Shown here piece after piece: positions 24,098 through 36,734 of a DNA stretch of 64,000 nucleotides. This stretch comes from Symsagittifera roscoffensis (taxonomy: Eukaryota; Xenacoelomorpha; Acoela; Convolutidae), in assembly GCF_963678635.1 (NCBI RefSeq), contig NC_087065.1, positions 66,373,374 through 66,437,373 on the forward strand, given 5' to 3'. Positions within the stretch are counted from its first letter, which is position 1. Each line of letters opens with the position of its first letter. The notes under the pieces are model-generated. The model was not told the origin of the DNA and made no database searches. It saw nothing but the letters and a program-made list of their open reading frames with translations. A program made the translations under genes and the position numbers.

Positions 24098-25464
24098 ACA
24101 TATAACTGTCGGTGATTGTAAAAATCATTTAGACACAATGAAAACATTCAAAAACTTTCTTGAAACATTTATATGTAGCAACTTCACTTAACAGGAAATG
24201 AGTTATTTTTGCTAGTTTTAGCAAATTTCAAAAAAAAAATGCTATTTTCATCAATATTCTCTCAAAAAATCCATTATAATCAATTCTAATGGGTTAATTT
24301 GGTATGAAATATTGGGATTACAATCCATTTTTATTCGATTGTAATTGAATGCTTTCGAAATGTATTGAGTTTAAGCCAGAGGTAGCTTTCTCATTAAGTA
24401 TTTTCAGATCGGATTCAATGTCTGCTCGTCACGATATCTTATTTTCGGCCTGATAGGTTTGTGCAATTTCTTAGTCTAATACCGATCTCAATGTTACTCT
24501 TATATCTCCTAGTCTCAATAGATCTAGTGTATACTGCTAATTGCGAGTTGGTCATGGAGCTTGTCCAAAAGGAGAACACCGGTAGTCTGAAATGTATTTA
24601 AATTGTTCTGGTAGTTTCAGCACTAGAAATACTCGTCAGTGTAAGTGATGGAATATGATATGTTAGTTAGTGATATTTTATAGGGATGGTTTTATCAATA
24701 AATTAAATAGTTTATAAATACTAGTCCAGAATTGGTTCCACCCATCCGGGGTTTAGGGATATTTTAGTTTTTAGATTGTTTATTGTAGTGAAGGACGGAT
24801 GGAAAGATTTCTGATTCTTCGTGGTAGTTTTCTTTTGAGCATTTGGAGCACTGACTTCGTGAAGAAAGAAGAGATGTAGTTGTGGTTTAAGAGCAGAGAA
24901 GACCCATCTGTTCAAAAGATGGGTCTGGTTTGATTGTGGGTCGTCTTGAGTGATTGTGTCAAGATTGCAGATCGATGCAATGAAGAATCGATTTCGTTTA
25001 GCTTAAAGCGAGACTACGTGCAAGATAAAGATGACTTTTCCGTGTGAAATGCCAAGTGACTAGGATCGGTATGCGAGATCAACATCGAGTTCGCCCTTCG
25101 TATGTTTCAGTGGTTTCCTTTGCTGTGATGTCTAGTCCAAATCCTTTGAGGATTTTAAATCCTTTGAGGGTAGTGATTACGGCAACAAACCAAAAGATTT
25201 GCCATTCCAGAATTGAAAATTAATCGAGTTTTCATCTCCTTTGCTGCTCGTTCCGCGTTCTCTAAAAAATCTTCTACATTGCATTTTTATATCTACATCT
25301 TGTTAGTGAGATCAACTTTAGTGATGATATTCAATTAGATGTTTTCGCAAAAGCGTTTTTTAATTAGTTCGGTTATTTTAAAAGATTTGCTCACCTTGGA
25401 GCCACTCTTATCAAAAATAGCGTATCGGGATTAAAGCAAATGGTGGGGGCATGTACCTCGAGCG
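24098..25464. other. Tail segment T in A3 with a short duplication
   Basis: As in the other A tails, but near 25,141-25,170 the phrase aaatcctttgagg occurs twice where the other copies have it once, a small local duplication probably from replication slippage. Confidence 0.55.
24900..24926. other. Perfect hairpin in tail of A3
   Basis: Identical stem and loop to A1 and A2. Confidence 0.7.
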
Positions 25465-27556
25465 ACAGCTTTCTGGTTAGGCCAGAGTGGGTTACAATTT
25501 CACCGTCTCTTTGGACAGAGTCTCCTTTTGTGTTTAACCTTCTGTTTCAACTTTTCAGGTGTTTTTCTCTTATTTGTTTTGGTTTTGTCTTTTTCTCCAA
25601 AGTAGATCATTATGTTTTTTTTTTACTTTATAGTGTTTCTTTTGGTTTCAGTATAGTTTGAAAGTTGGCTTCAAAGGAAAAATTTATCCAGTTTTAATCG
25701 GGTTTAATTTGGTTTGGGTACTGTGGGGCTTTCTTTCAAATTCAAGCTATTGATTTGTGGTTTTGTGGCGTTAGTAAGCTGCGTTGGTTATTGTAAGCTT
25801 ACTCTTATTTCCCTCCAACCTTGTTGAAGGAAAGTTTGAAACGTGTGAAAACAAGTTAGAGTTGTTATCAGTGAAGTTTAAAACTTGAAATTCATTTATT
25901 AGATAATTCTTCGTGGACGAGTTTGTGCGAATTGGTGAAAAAAGTGGGTAAAGTGTGAGCGAGTGGATTGTGGACGTTTAAAAAAAGTTAAGAATCAAAA
26001 AAAGAAGTGTTATTTGAAAAGAATAGTTTTCATTTAAATTAATTGCAATTTTATGAATTTACTGCTTTACTTATCTGAATTTTACTGCCAATTTATCAAT
26101 TTATTAATACACTTCTGTTGCATTGAAATTTACTGCGTTATTAGTTTCTTTTCATTGTTAAATAGAACTTTAAAAGTATAGTAAGAAGAGATTATCATTT
26201 TTTATTTGGATGTTTTCTCTTTAGATGAATGATCGGTGAAATTTAAAAAAAAAGTGAGAAGTTTATAAAAAAGGGTGAGTGCTTTGGTTTTTTTATTAGT
26301 TGAAAAATCAATGCATACTTACGCAGGATTATCATCAGTGAAAAATCCATTAGAGAAATTAGTGTGGTTTGTGCCTGATGATGCGAGAAGTTTCGCAAAC
26401 ATGCGGATGATGTATTTAGTTTGAAGTAGAGGCCAGAGAAGCTCCAGCGCTCTGATGATGTTTAGGTCTTCGTTATCAATTGAGAATTTGTGATGAGTTT
26501 TGGATTAAATTAAACAATTTATTGTTATAATTAGTGTCATGTGTATATTCTAGTATGAGACTTAAATGGGATATATATATTCTTTGGGGAAATTATTGGG
26601 TGGGAGACATCAACATCAAACGATTTGGTAAGTGCGCTCAACATTTACAATCGGCGAATGGAAACATAATTACGGAGGATGCCAAGGAGATTAGTGTTCC
26701 TTATGCAATAAGTGAAATTTGGTGAAGTGTATTTTGAAATAATGATTGTAAATCTGTGTTGTGGGTTACGTTTTGGTGTATTAGATGTATAGTGATGTTG
26801 TATAAATTTGTAGTATGTACATGTACGTGTTAATTTTATTCGTAATATAATTTCGAGCAAATAGTGTAAGTCATGTTCCTTAGGTGTAGGGAATTGCAAG
26901 TTTAGTGCAAACTGGTTAAGTTCATTAAAGTATGACTCGTATGCTTTAGTGTTTTTTAATTTAGTGCTGTAGCGAGGATGTTATCGAATTTTTGTAAGTT
27001 CTATCTATTTTAACTACATAACAGATTTGATAAAGAATTTTTCTGTTAGTTGTGGGTTAACATTCGGGTCTTCCTCCTTTGGATGATCATAGTGGTTGAT
27101 GGAGAATCTATTGTGCGTTGTACTATGAATCTGTTAAGTGTTTGGTTGAGTCCGATTGTAATGAATTAATTTTCGTGAAGTGCGGTTGTTAGTTTGTGTA
27201 GTCCGGATTGGCATAAGTCGTTTTGTTCGGGGGTGTTGTATAAGGGAAGGGCTAATGGGTTAGCAAAGTGGTAGTTAAAGTCCAAGAAAACGTGGGAACC
27301 AGGCTATATTAATCGACAAAGTTCAGTTGGTTTTCGTTAGTGGTCGTGTAGTAAGTACATTGAGGGAAAATCGGTAAGTTATAAACTAAAATTTCTTTGG
27401 TGTTGTTATGTTGTGGGTGAAACGAATATCGTCGGGATGATCTGGGACGGCTGATCAGGATTGGAGGTGTGGCGTTGGGTGTTTTCATTCAAAAATTCTA
27501 TGGGCTCGTGTAGGTTCTGCATTTGCTGATGGAATTGAGGATTGTGACCTCGAGCG
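25465..27556. repeat. Megasatellite unit B3 (short form)
   Basis: A single B between two A units. It has post-A start variants (ggccagag, cagtatag) and B-type bases at all diagnostic sites checked. The junction is at 27,547. Private changes occur at about 26,121 and 26,543. Confidence 0.94.
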
Positions 27557-29585
27557 ACAGCTTTCTGGTTAGGTCAGAGTGGGTTACAATTTCACCGTCT
27601 CTTTGGACAGAGTCTCCTTTTGTGTTTAACCTTCTGTTTCAACTTTTCAGGTGTTTTTCTCTTATTTGTTTTGGTTTTGTCTTTTTCTCCAAAGTAGATC
27701 ATTATGTTTTTTTTTACTTTATAGTGTTTCTTTTGGTTTCAGTAAAACTTGAAAGTTGGCTTCAAAGGAAAAATTTATCCAGTTTTAATCGGGTTTAATT
27801 TGGTTTGGGTACTGTGGGGCTTTCTTTCAAATTCAACCTATTGATTTGTGGTTTTGTGGCGTTAGTAAGCTGCGTTGGTTATTGTAAGCTTACTCTTATT
27901 TCCCTCCAACCTTGTTGAAGGAAAGTTTGAAATGTATGAAAACAAGTTAGAGTTGTTATCAGAGAAGTTTAAAACTTGAAATTCATTTATTAGATAATTC
28001 TTCGTGGACGAGTTTGTGCGAATTGGTGAAAAAAGTGGGTAAAGTGTGAGCGAGTGAATTGTGGACGTTTAAAAAAAGTTAAGAATCAAAAAAAGAGTGT
28101 TATTTGAAAAGAATAGTTTTCATTTAAATTAATTGCAATTTTATGAATTTACTGCTTTACTTATCTGAATTTTACTGCCAATTTATCAATTTATTAATAT
28201 ACTTCTGTTGTATTGAAATTTACTGCGTTATCAGTTTCTTTTCATTGTTAAATAGAACTTTAAAAGTATAGTAAGAAGAGATTGTCATTTTTTATTTGGA
28301 TTTTTCTCTTTAGATGAACGATCGGTGAAATTAAAAAAAAAGTGAGAAATTTATAAAAAAGGGTGAGTGCTTTGGTTTTTTTATTAGTTGAAAAATCAAT
28401 GCATACTTACGCAGGATTATCATCAGTGAAAAATCCATTAGAGAAATTAGTGCGGTTTGTGCCTGTTGATGCGAGAAGTTTCGCAAACAAGCGGATGATG
28501 TATTTAGTTTGAAGAAGAGGCCAGAGAAGCTCCAGCGCTCTGATGATGTTTAGTTCTTCGTTATCAATTGAGAATTTGTGATGAGTTTTGGATTAAATTA
28601 AACAATTTATTGTTATAATTAGTGTCATGTATATATTCTAGTATGAGACTTAAATGGGATATATATATTCTTTGGGGAAATTATTGGGTGGGAGACATCA
28701 ACATCAAACGATTTGGTAAGTGCGCTCAACATTTACAATCGGCGAATGGAAACATAATTACGGAGGATGCCAAGGAGATTAGTGTTCCTTATGCAGTAAG
28801 TGAAATTTGGTGAAGTGTATTTTGAAATAATGATTGTAAATCTGTGTTGTGAGTTACGTTTTGGTGTATTAGATGTATAGTGATGTTGTATAAATTTGTA
28901 GTATGTACATGTACGTGTTAATTTTTTTCGTAATATAATTTCGAGCAAATAGTGTAAGTCATGTTCCTTAGGTGTAGGGAATTGCAAGTTTAGTGCAAAC
29001 TGGTTAAGTTCATTAAAGTATGACTCGTATGCTTTAATGTTTTTTAATTTAGTGCTGTAGCGAGGATGTTATCGAATTTTTGTAAGTTCTATCTATTTTA
29101 ACTACATAACAGATTTGATAAAGAATTTTTCTGTTAGTTGTGGGTTAACATTCGGGTCTTCCTCCTTTGGATGATCATAGTGTTGATGGAGAATCTATTG
29201 TGCGTTGTACTATGAATCTGTTAAGTGTTTGGTTGAGTCCGATTGTAATGAATTAATTTTCCTGAAGTGCGGTTGTTAGTTTGTGTAGTCCGGATTGGCA
29301 TAAGTCGTTTTGTTCGGGGGTGTTGTATAAGGGAAGGGCTAATGGGTTAGCAAAGTGGTAGTGTGAAGTCCAAGAAAACGTGGGAACCAGGCTATATTAA
29401 TCGACAAAGTTCAGTTGGTTTTCGTTAGTGGTCGTGTAGTAAGTACATTGAGGGAAAATCGGTAAGCTATAAACTAAAATTTCTTTGGTGTTGTTATGTT
29501 GTGGGTGAAACGAATATCGTCGGGATGATCTGGGACGGCTGATCAGGATTGGAGGTGTGGCGTTGGGTGTTTTCATTTAAAAATT

Positions 29586-29976
29586 CTATGGGCTCGTGTA
29601 GGTTCTGCATTTGCTGATGGAATTGAGGATTGTGATGTTGAGTGAGGTAGAGTGTGTTAGTTGGTCAATTGTTAGGGTCGTATTTGTCGTATGAATAAAC
29701 TGTGGTTGTGTTATGAAGTTGTAGTTTAGGTATAGCTGGTTATCTGTCATAGGGCTAGGTGGGTCGGGTTGGTCGCTGGACATCGGGAAAGAATAGGAGT
29801 GGCGTCAGTATAAGAAAAGGGGGCTGGAGAGGATTCGTTTGGAAGGTGGGAAGCAAGGGTTGGAAAGGTTGCTTTGAAAACGTGGATGGGACAGGCTCTG
29901 AGTCTAGGATTTCTTCGGAAGTTTCTTTATCGGCGTTGCTGAAGTTAGAATTAGTGTTAAAGTACATCTGTCGCAA
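29586..29976 (-). pseudogene. Segment P relic in A4
   Basis: Frames 29,755-29,976 and 29,586-29,783 on the minus strand, with the same protein as the A3 copy and the same frameshift. Confidence 0.35.
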
Positions 29977-30373
29977 ATCATCTCAATCTGTGCGTAGTGA
30001 GTTAGTTGAAAAGGTGGGTAGGGGAAAAGAGGTCAGGTCTGAAAGTGAAATGCGGGACGAGTGGCGTTGAAGAATGTATGTATAGGAAAGGGAACGGTTG
30101 AGGCATCCATTCTGTCGGCTCATCATGTGCTAAAAAGATAGTTGTTTTGAGAAAGAAATTCTGTCGTATGTGGTTGCTTTACAATCTGCTCAAATGCGTC
30201 ATCAATGGTTGACTGGTGGGGTGCTAAATGGGATGTTGGGCTTTGTGGGTAGCTATGACCTTGAGAAGTGTGTTCTGTTATTGCTAATGTATTCCTATTG
30301 CTTCGTGGTACTAAAGATTAAGGATGATTATTATATAGGTGATGTAACTGTGGTGGTGCTGTAGGCGATGGAT

Positions 30374-31868
30374 TTATATTGTCTTGTGAAGTATCATGTG
30401 CTTTTGGTGTTGTTTCTTAATGTATTCGCTAATCTGAGCGTCGAGAGGAATTTTGTTTATCGAGATGGAAAATATTCCAAATAAACTTGCAAAAAATATG
30501 CGTGCTTCACTTGCTTGGTTGCTTACTTGTGTATGTATTGAGCATGTATTGTAGAATCCTTTCAATAGTGAGTAGAGGAATCCAAAAAAAAATTAAACAT
30601 AGTCAACAGATCTCACGTCAATTTTTCTAATATATAGTAGGGCCATCGTAGAAAAGCTAGTAGCTCGTTTTTTTGTATTTGTTCGAGTTCACATAAAAGA
30701 AGAATTTTTTCTGGTTCAGACAGTGACATTTCCTGAAAAATTCAGCTCATTGTATAGTCTAATTTCTCATCAAGTTGTATATCATTGTGATTTGCACCAA
30801 AAATGTTAGTTTGTTTTCAATACCATCAAATTTTTATCTTTTTGATTATTAGATCTTATCCTATCAGGCTTGACTGTTTCAAAAGGGATTAATTCAATAA
30901 AAAAGTTTTGGTGAATTTTTATCATTCTTGCATGAATTTTAGCGACTTGAAATGTGGTAAAAGTTTCTTTTGGGTACCAAACAATGGTTGTTTGTGTGCG
31001 AGTGGTAGGATCGCATTATCCTTGGTATTTTTACCATGTAAGTGTATTCTTTGATATAAATAGTATCGTCTTGTAAGTCACGTGTTACTTGAACTTTTTC
31101 CAATTGGATTTTGCAATCAAAAAACATAATTTCTTGGAAGCCTTAGTTCTTTGTGTCAGCTTACAATTTGAGGGGTTAGTAATTTCTTTGTGTGGTATCC
31201 AGTTTTTATCATTTGAGTCACAAGTTGAACGTCCGTTTGCACCGTGGTACGGGTATTTAATGTCAAACTTAATATGCTTCAGAACTTGGTATGATTCAAA
31301 TTCTGTCTAATGCGCGGAGTCTGGTAAAATTTGAAAACTTACTAATCTGCGACTTGCGCGTTTATTTGTGGTGATTTTTAATCGTTGTAATTCGTTTTCT
31401 CAATCTTCAGGATTAGGATCTAAAAGTCTTTAAATAATAGCTTGGATAAAAGGACACAAGATTTAAGTCAGAGTTGCAGCTCGTGCTTTTGAGTAAAGTG
31501 TAGCTACTATATTTATTGAGTCTATATCTTTTTGGTTCTGATTCACATTGTGTGAGTTGATTTATTGCGTTTTTATGTAGTGTTTTTTGATGATTTTCTT
31601 CACAATCAAAATGTGCAATTAAGAGGTCTGGTGGTCCTGGTCGAGGGAAGGATTTTGATGTGAGTTCTAAGCGGAAAAGGAGGGAAAGGGTTTTAAGGAA
31701 AAAACTATTAAGATATACCTGAATATGGCAATGTGTAAGATAAACCTGAATAAGGATTGTAGAATGTTATAATCCAATAGTCTTTCTTGTATATCTATCG
31801 TATTTATAGATAAATTCTGTTGTGGTAAATAGAGTGGGTAAAGATTGAGCTGTTTTATTTGGTGCGAA
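30374..31868 (-). pseudogene. Envelope-like relic (segment E) in A4
   Basis: Same broken frames as in the other copies, with one extra T in a T-run at about 31,531. Confidence 0.35.
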
Positions 31869-33285
31869 TAGAGGTAGTGGATGACGAACTAAGTTATTTA
31901 GTTTTTTTGTTACATCGAATTTAAGTGTTAGGTTATCTTGAGTGAGGATTTGTATATCATGTTCTTGAATATCTTTGTGAATGTCGTATCTGTATTGTAA
32001 TCGGTTTAGTGTCCTTGTATGTAATTTTTTACTATCAAGATGTTTGTTAAATTGGGGAGTGGTGCTAAAAATGTCCGGTCTTAATGTAAAGGGATGTTCG
32101 TGCTTAGTAGTTCTCGATCACTATCGTCTAGATTTGCAGGGAAATTTAAGCGGAACTTAGATGTTGGTGTTTGAACTGTTAATGAAGGGGTTGAAGGGAT
32201 AAAGAGGTATCTGATGAAATGTCAATGGGGTCGTTTATCAAGTTTGGTTCGCCTTGTGAGAATCCTTGTGTCGTCCAATGTGGAAGACGTTGCGTTGATG
32301 TGGGGGGATTAAAAGGTTTTCACGAATTTGTTCAAAGTTGGCGTTGATCCCAAATAGTCCGATGGGATAGTTGGGATATTTTGTTGATAGATTGTTTGCA
32401 GTGATGGGGGAGTACTTTGGATTGTATTACTAGAGAGATCCGAAGGGTGATGAAGGTATATTAAAATGATCTCTGGGGTTGCAAAGTTCCGATTTCGTCG
32501 CAATGGAAAATTTGTCTATCTTTTGTAGATGTTAAATTCTGTTCTTGGCTTGATGTCTAGTTCTGTTAAGATCTTGTTGAAGTGAGGAGTAAATGTTGCA
32601 TGTTAATTCGTTTTGTAGTTCACTTAGGGATGCCTGACGAATTGCTGGTATCAAAGATTCGGAAACGCATGCGTGTTTTTCTTCAAATGTAAAGGGATTT
32701 TCTTGATATGAAATACGTGTAGATGATTGGGGTTGGTTTTTTGACTAGATGTTGTTGTTGTTAGGGGTCCTGAGATGTAGTTTTTGGTGGAAATTGTTTA
32801 TTTGGTTGTTGATTAGCAAATTTGGATATTTTGGTATATAGTTTTTTCTTAATTAAACCTATGTTATTTATAGTATTCTTCATTAAAAATGATCAAGAGA
32901 TTTTTTGCTAATGCGAAAATAATTATTGCCTTTTTATACATATGCAAAATGTTAGGATGAGAGAGACTAGAAAAGTGAAAAAATTTACAAAAAGAAGGGA
33001 GATGGCTTTCTTAATAAATTAAGGTCATAACATTTAAAAGGTTGTTGAAACTTCCTACCTGAGGCGGTGGTCGAGCATTTTTGAGATAATTGAAAATTAC
33101 AAAGAGGCTGCAAAAAGTTAGAAGTGAAAAGAAGAAGTCCTACTTCTAGGGTGTCAATGATACAAAATATAAGTTTCGAAAAGTGTTGAAAAAATTGAAA
33201 GTAATTTCGAAATGATTATTTTAAAACATTGAACTGGTCTAGAGAGAAGCATTTGAGAGATGACTTGTTCCGTCGAAATAATTTT
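31869..33285 (-). other. Segment S in A4
   Basis: Copy of the hinge segment with private changes near 32,212 and 32,663-32,666 (aaacgcatg in place of ataagcatg). Confidence 0.6.
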
Positions 33286-34642
33286 ACATATAACTGTCGG
33301 TGATTGTAAAAATCATTTAGACACAATGAAAACATTCAAAAACTTTCTTGAAACATTTATATGTAGCAACTTCACTTAACAGGAAATGAGTTATTTTTGC
33401 TAGTTTTAGCAAATTTCAACAAAAAAAATGCTATTTTCATCAATATTCTCTCAAAAAATCCATTATAATCAATTCTAATGGGTTAATTTGGTATGAAATA
33501 TTGGGATTACAATCCATTTTTATTCGATTGTAATTGAATGCTTTCGAAATGTATTGAGTTTAAGCCAGAGGTAGCTTTCTCATTAAGTATTTTCAGATCG
33601 GATTCAATGTCTGCTCGTCACGATATCTTATTTTCGGCCTGATAGGTTTGTGCAATTTCTTAGTCTAATACCGATCTCAATGTTACTCTTATATCTCCTA
33701 GTCTCAATAGATCTAGTGTATACTGCTAATTGCGAGTTGGTCATGGAGCTTGTCCAAAAGGAGAACACCGGTAGTCTGAAATGTATTTAAATTGTTCTGG
33801 TAGTTTCAGCACTAGAAATACTCGTCAGTGTAAGTGATGGAATATGATATGTTAGTTAGTGATATTTTATAGGGATGGTTTTATCAATAAATTAAATAGT
33901 TTATAAATACTAGTCCAGAATTGGTTCCACCCATCCGGGGTTTAGGGATATTTTAGTTTTTAGATTGTTTATTGTAGTGAAGGACGGATGGAAAGATTTC
34001 TGATTCTTCGTGGTAGTTTTCTTTTGAGCATTTGGAGCACTGACTTTGTGAAGAAAGAAGAGATGTAGTTGTGGTTTAAGAGCAGAGAAGACCCATCTGT
34101 TCAAAAGATGGGTCTGGTTTGATTGTGGGTCGTCTTGAGTGATTGTGTCAAGATTGCAGATCGATGCAATGAAGAATCGATTTCGTTTAGCTTAAAGCGA
34201 GACTACGTGCAAGATAAAGATGACTTTTCCGTGTGAAATGCCAAGTGACTAGGATCGGTATGCGAGATCAACATCGAGTTCGCCCTTCGTATGTTTCAGT
34301 GGTTTCCTTTGCTGTGATGTCTAGTCCAAATTTTAAATCCTTTGAGGGTAGTGATTACGGCAACAAACCAAAAGATTTGCCATTCCAGAATTGAAAATTA
34401 ATCGAGTTTTCATCTCCTTTGCTGCTCGTTCCGCGTTCTCTAAAAAATCTTCTACATTGCATTTTTATATCTACATCTTGTTAGTGAGATCAACTTTAGT
34501 GATGATATTCAATTAGATGTTTTCGCAAAAGCGTTTTTTAATTAGTTCGGTTATTTTAAAAGATTTGCTCACCTTGGAGCCACTCTTATCAAAAATAGCG
34601 TATCGGGATTAAAGCAAAAGGTGGGGGCATGTACCTCGAGCG
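33286..34642. other. Tail segment T in A4, no gene recognised
   Basis: Matches the A2 tail. A C-to-T change near 34,046 is shared with A5. The last 30 bases read aaaaggtgg instead of aaatggtgg, removing an incidental plus-strand ATG. Confidence 0.55.
34089..34115. other. Perfect hairpin in tail of A4
   Basis: Identical 10-bp stem and 7-nt loop. Confidence 0.7.
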
Positions 34643-36734
34643 ACAGCTTTCTGGTTAGGCCAGAGTGAGTTACAATTTCACCGTCTCTTTGGACAGAGTC
34701 TCCTTTTGTGTTTAACCTTCTGTTTCAACTTTTCAGGTGTTTTTCTCTTATTTGTTTTGGTTTTGTCTTTTTCTCCAAAGTAGATCATTATGTTTTTTTT
34801 TTACTTTATAGTGTTTCTTTTGGTTTCAGTATAGTTTGAAAGTTGGCTTCAAAGGAAAAATTTATCCAGTTTTAATCGGGTTTAATTTGGTTTGGGTACT
34901 GTGGGGCTTTCTTTCAAATTCAAGCTATTGATTTGTGGTTTTGTGGCGTTAGTAAGCTGCGTTGGTTATTGTAAGCTTACTCTTATTTCCCTCCAACCTT
35001 GTTGAAGGAAAGTTTGAAACGTGTGAAAACAAGTTAGAGTTGTTATCAGTGAAGTTTAAAACTTGAAATTCATTTATTAGATAATTCTTCGTGGACGAGT
35101 TTGTGCGAATTGGTGAAAAAAGTGGGTAAAGTGTGAGCGAGTGAATTGTGGACGTTTAAAAAAAGTTAAGAATCAAAAAAAGAAGTGTTATTTGAAAAGA
35201 ATAGTTTTCATTTAAATTAATTGCAATTTTATGAATTTACTGCTTTACTTATCTGAATTTTACTGCCAATTTATCAATTTATTAATACACTTCTGTTGTA
35301 TTGAAATTTACTGCGTTATTAGTTTCTTTTCATTGTTAAATAGAACTTTAAAAGTATAGTAAGAAGAGATTATCATTTTTTATTTGGATGTTTTCTCTTT
35401 AGATGAATGATCGGTGAAATTTAAAAAAAAAGTGAGAAGTTTATAAAAAAGGGTGAGTGCTTTGGTTTTTTTATTAGTTGAAAAATCAATGCATACTTAC
35501 GCAGGATTATCATCAGTGAAAAATCCATTAGAGAAATTAGTGTGGTTTGTGCCTGATGATGCGAGAAGTTTCGCAAACATGCGGATGATGTATTTAGTTT
35601 GAAGTAGAGGCCAGAGAAGCTCCAGCGCTCTGATGATGTTTAGGTCTTCGTTATCAATTGAGAATTTGTGATGAGTTTTGGATTAAATTAAACAATTTAT
35701 TGTTATAATTAGTGTCATGTATATATTCTAGTATGAGACTTAAATGGGATATATATATTCTTTGGGGAAATTATTGGGTGGGAGACATCAACATCAAACG
35801 ATTTGGTAAGTGCGCTCAACATTTACAATCGGCGAATGGAAACATAATTACGGAGGATGCCAAGGAGATTAGTGTTCCTTATGCAATAAGTGAAATTTGG
35901 TGAAGTGTATTTTGAAATAATGATTGTAAATCTGTGTTGTGGGTTACGTTTTGGTGTATTAGATGTATAGTGATGTTGTATAAATTTGTAGTATGTACAT
36001 GTACGTGTTAATTTTATTCGTAATATAATTTCGAGCAAATAGTGTAAGTCATGTTCCTTAGGTGTAGGGAATTGCAAGTTTAGTGCAAACTGGTTAAGTT
36101 CATTAAAGTATGACTCGTATGCTTTAGTGTTTTTTAATTTAGTGCTGTAGCGAGGATGTTATCGAATTTTTGTAAGTTCTATCTATTTTAACTACATAAC
36201 AGATTTGATAAAGAATTTTTCTGTTAGTTGTGGGTTAACATTCGGGTCTTCCTCCTTTGGATGATCATAGTGGTTGATGGAGAATCTATTGTGCGTTGTA
36301 CTATGAATCTGTTAAGTGTTTGGTTGAGTCCGATTGTAATGAATTAATTTTCGTGAAGTGCGGTTGTTAGTTTGTGTAGTCCGGATTGGCATAAGTCGTT
36401 TTGTTCGGGGGTGTTGTATAAGGGAAGGGCTAATGGGTTAGCAAAGTGGTAGTTAAAGTCCAAGAAAACGTGGGAACCAGGCTATATTAATCGACAAAGT
36501 TCAGTTGGTTTTCGTTAGTGGTCGTGTAGTAAGTACATTGAGGGAAAATCGGTAAGTTATAAACTAAAATTTCTTTGGTGTTGTTATGTTGTGGGTGAAA
36601 CGAATATCGTCGGAATGATCTGGGACGGCTGATCAGGATTGGAGGTGTGGCGTTGGGTGTTTTCATTTAAAAATTCTATGGGCTCGTGTAGGTTCTGCAT
36701 TTGCTGATGGAATTGAGGATTGTGACCTCGAGCG
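34643..36734. repeat. Megasatellite unit B4 (short form)
   Basis: First B of the second BBA group, with post-A start variants. A private G-to-A near 34,668 creates a plus-strand stop. B-type head. The junction is at 36,725. Confidence 0.94.

Larger units (their letters stand above)
18368..25464. repeat. Megasatellite unit A3 (long form, 7.10 kb)
   Basis: Third A unit, closing the first BBA group. It is about 11 bases longer than A2, mostly from a short duplication at 25,141-25,155. Unlike A2, A4, A5 and A6' it keeps taagttataaac near 20,276. Segments: H 18,368-20,398, P 20,399-20,789, unassigned 20,790-21,186, E 21,187-22,680, S 22,681-24,097, T 24,098-25,464. Confidence 0.95.
27557..34642. 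repeat. Megasatellite unit A4 (long form, 7.09 kb)
   Basis: With B3 it forms a 9.18 kb BA group. It is A-type throughout the head. Private changes include one base fewer near 28,095, an extra T near 31,531 and an A-to-T change near 31,905. Segments: H 27,557-29,585, P 29,586-29,976, unassigned 29,977-30,373, E 30,374-31,868, S 31,869-33,285, T 33,286-34,642. Confidence 0.95.
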
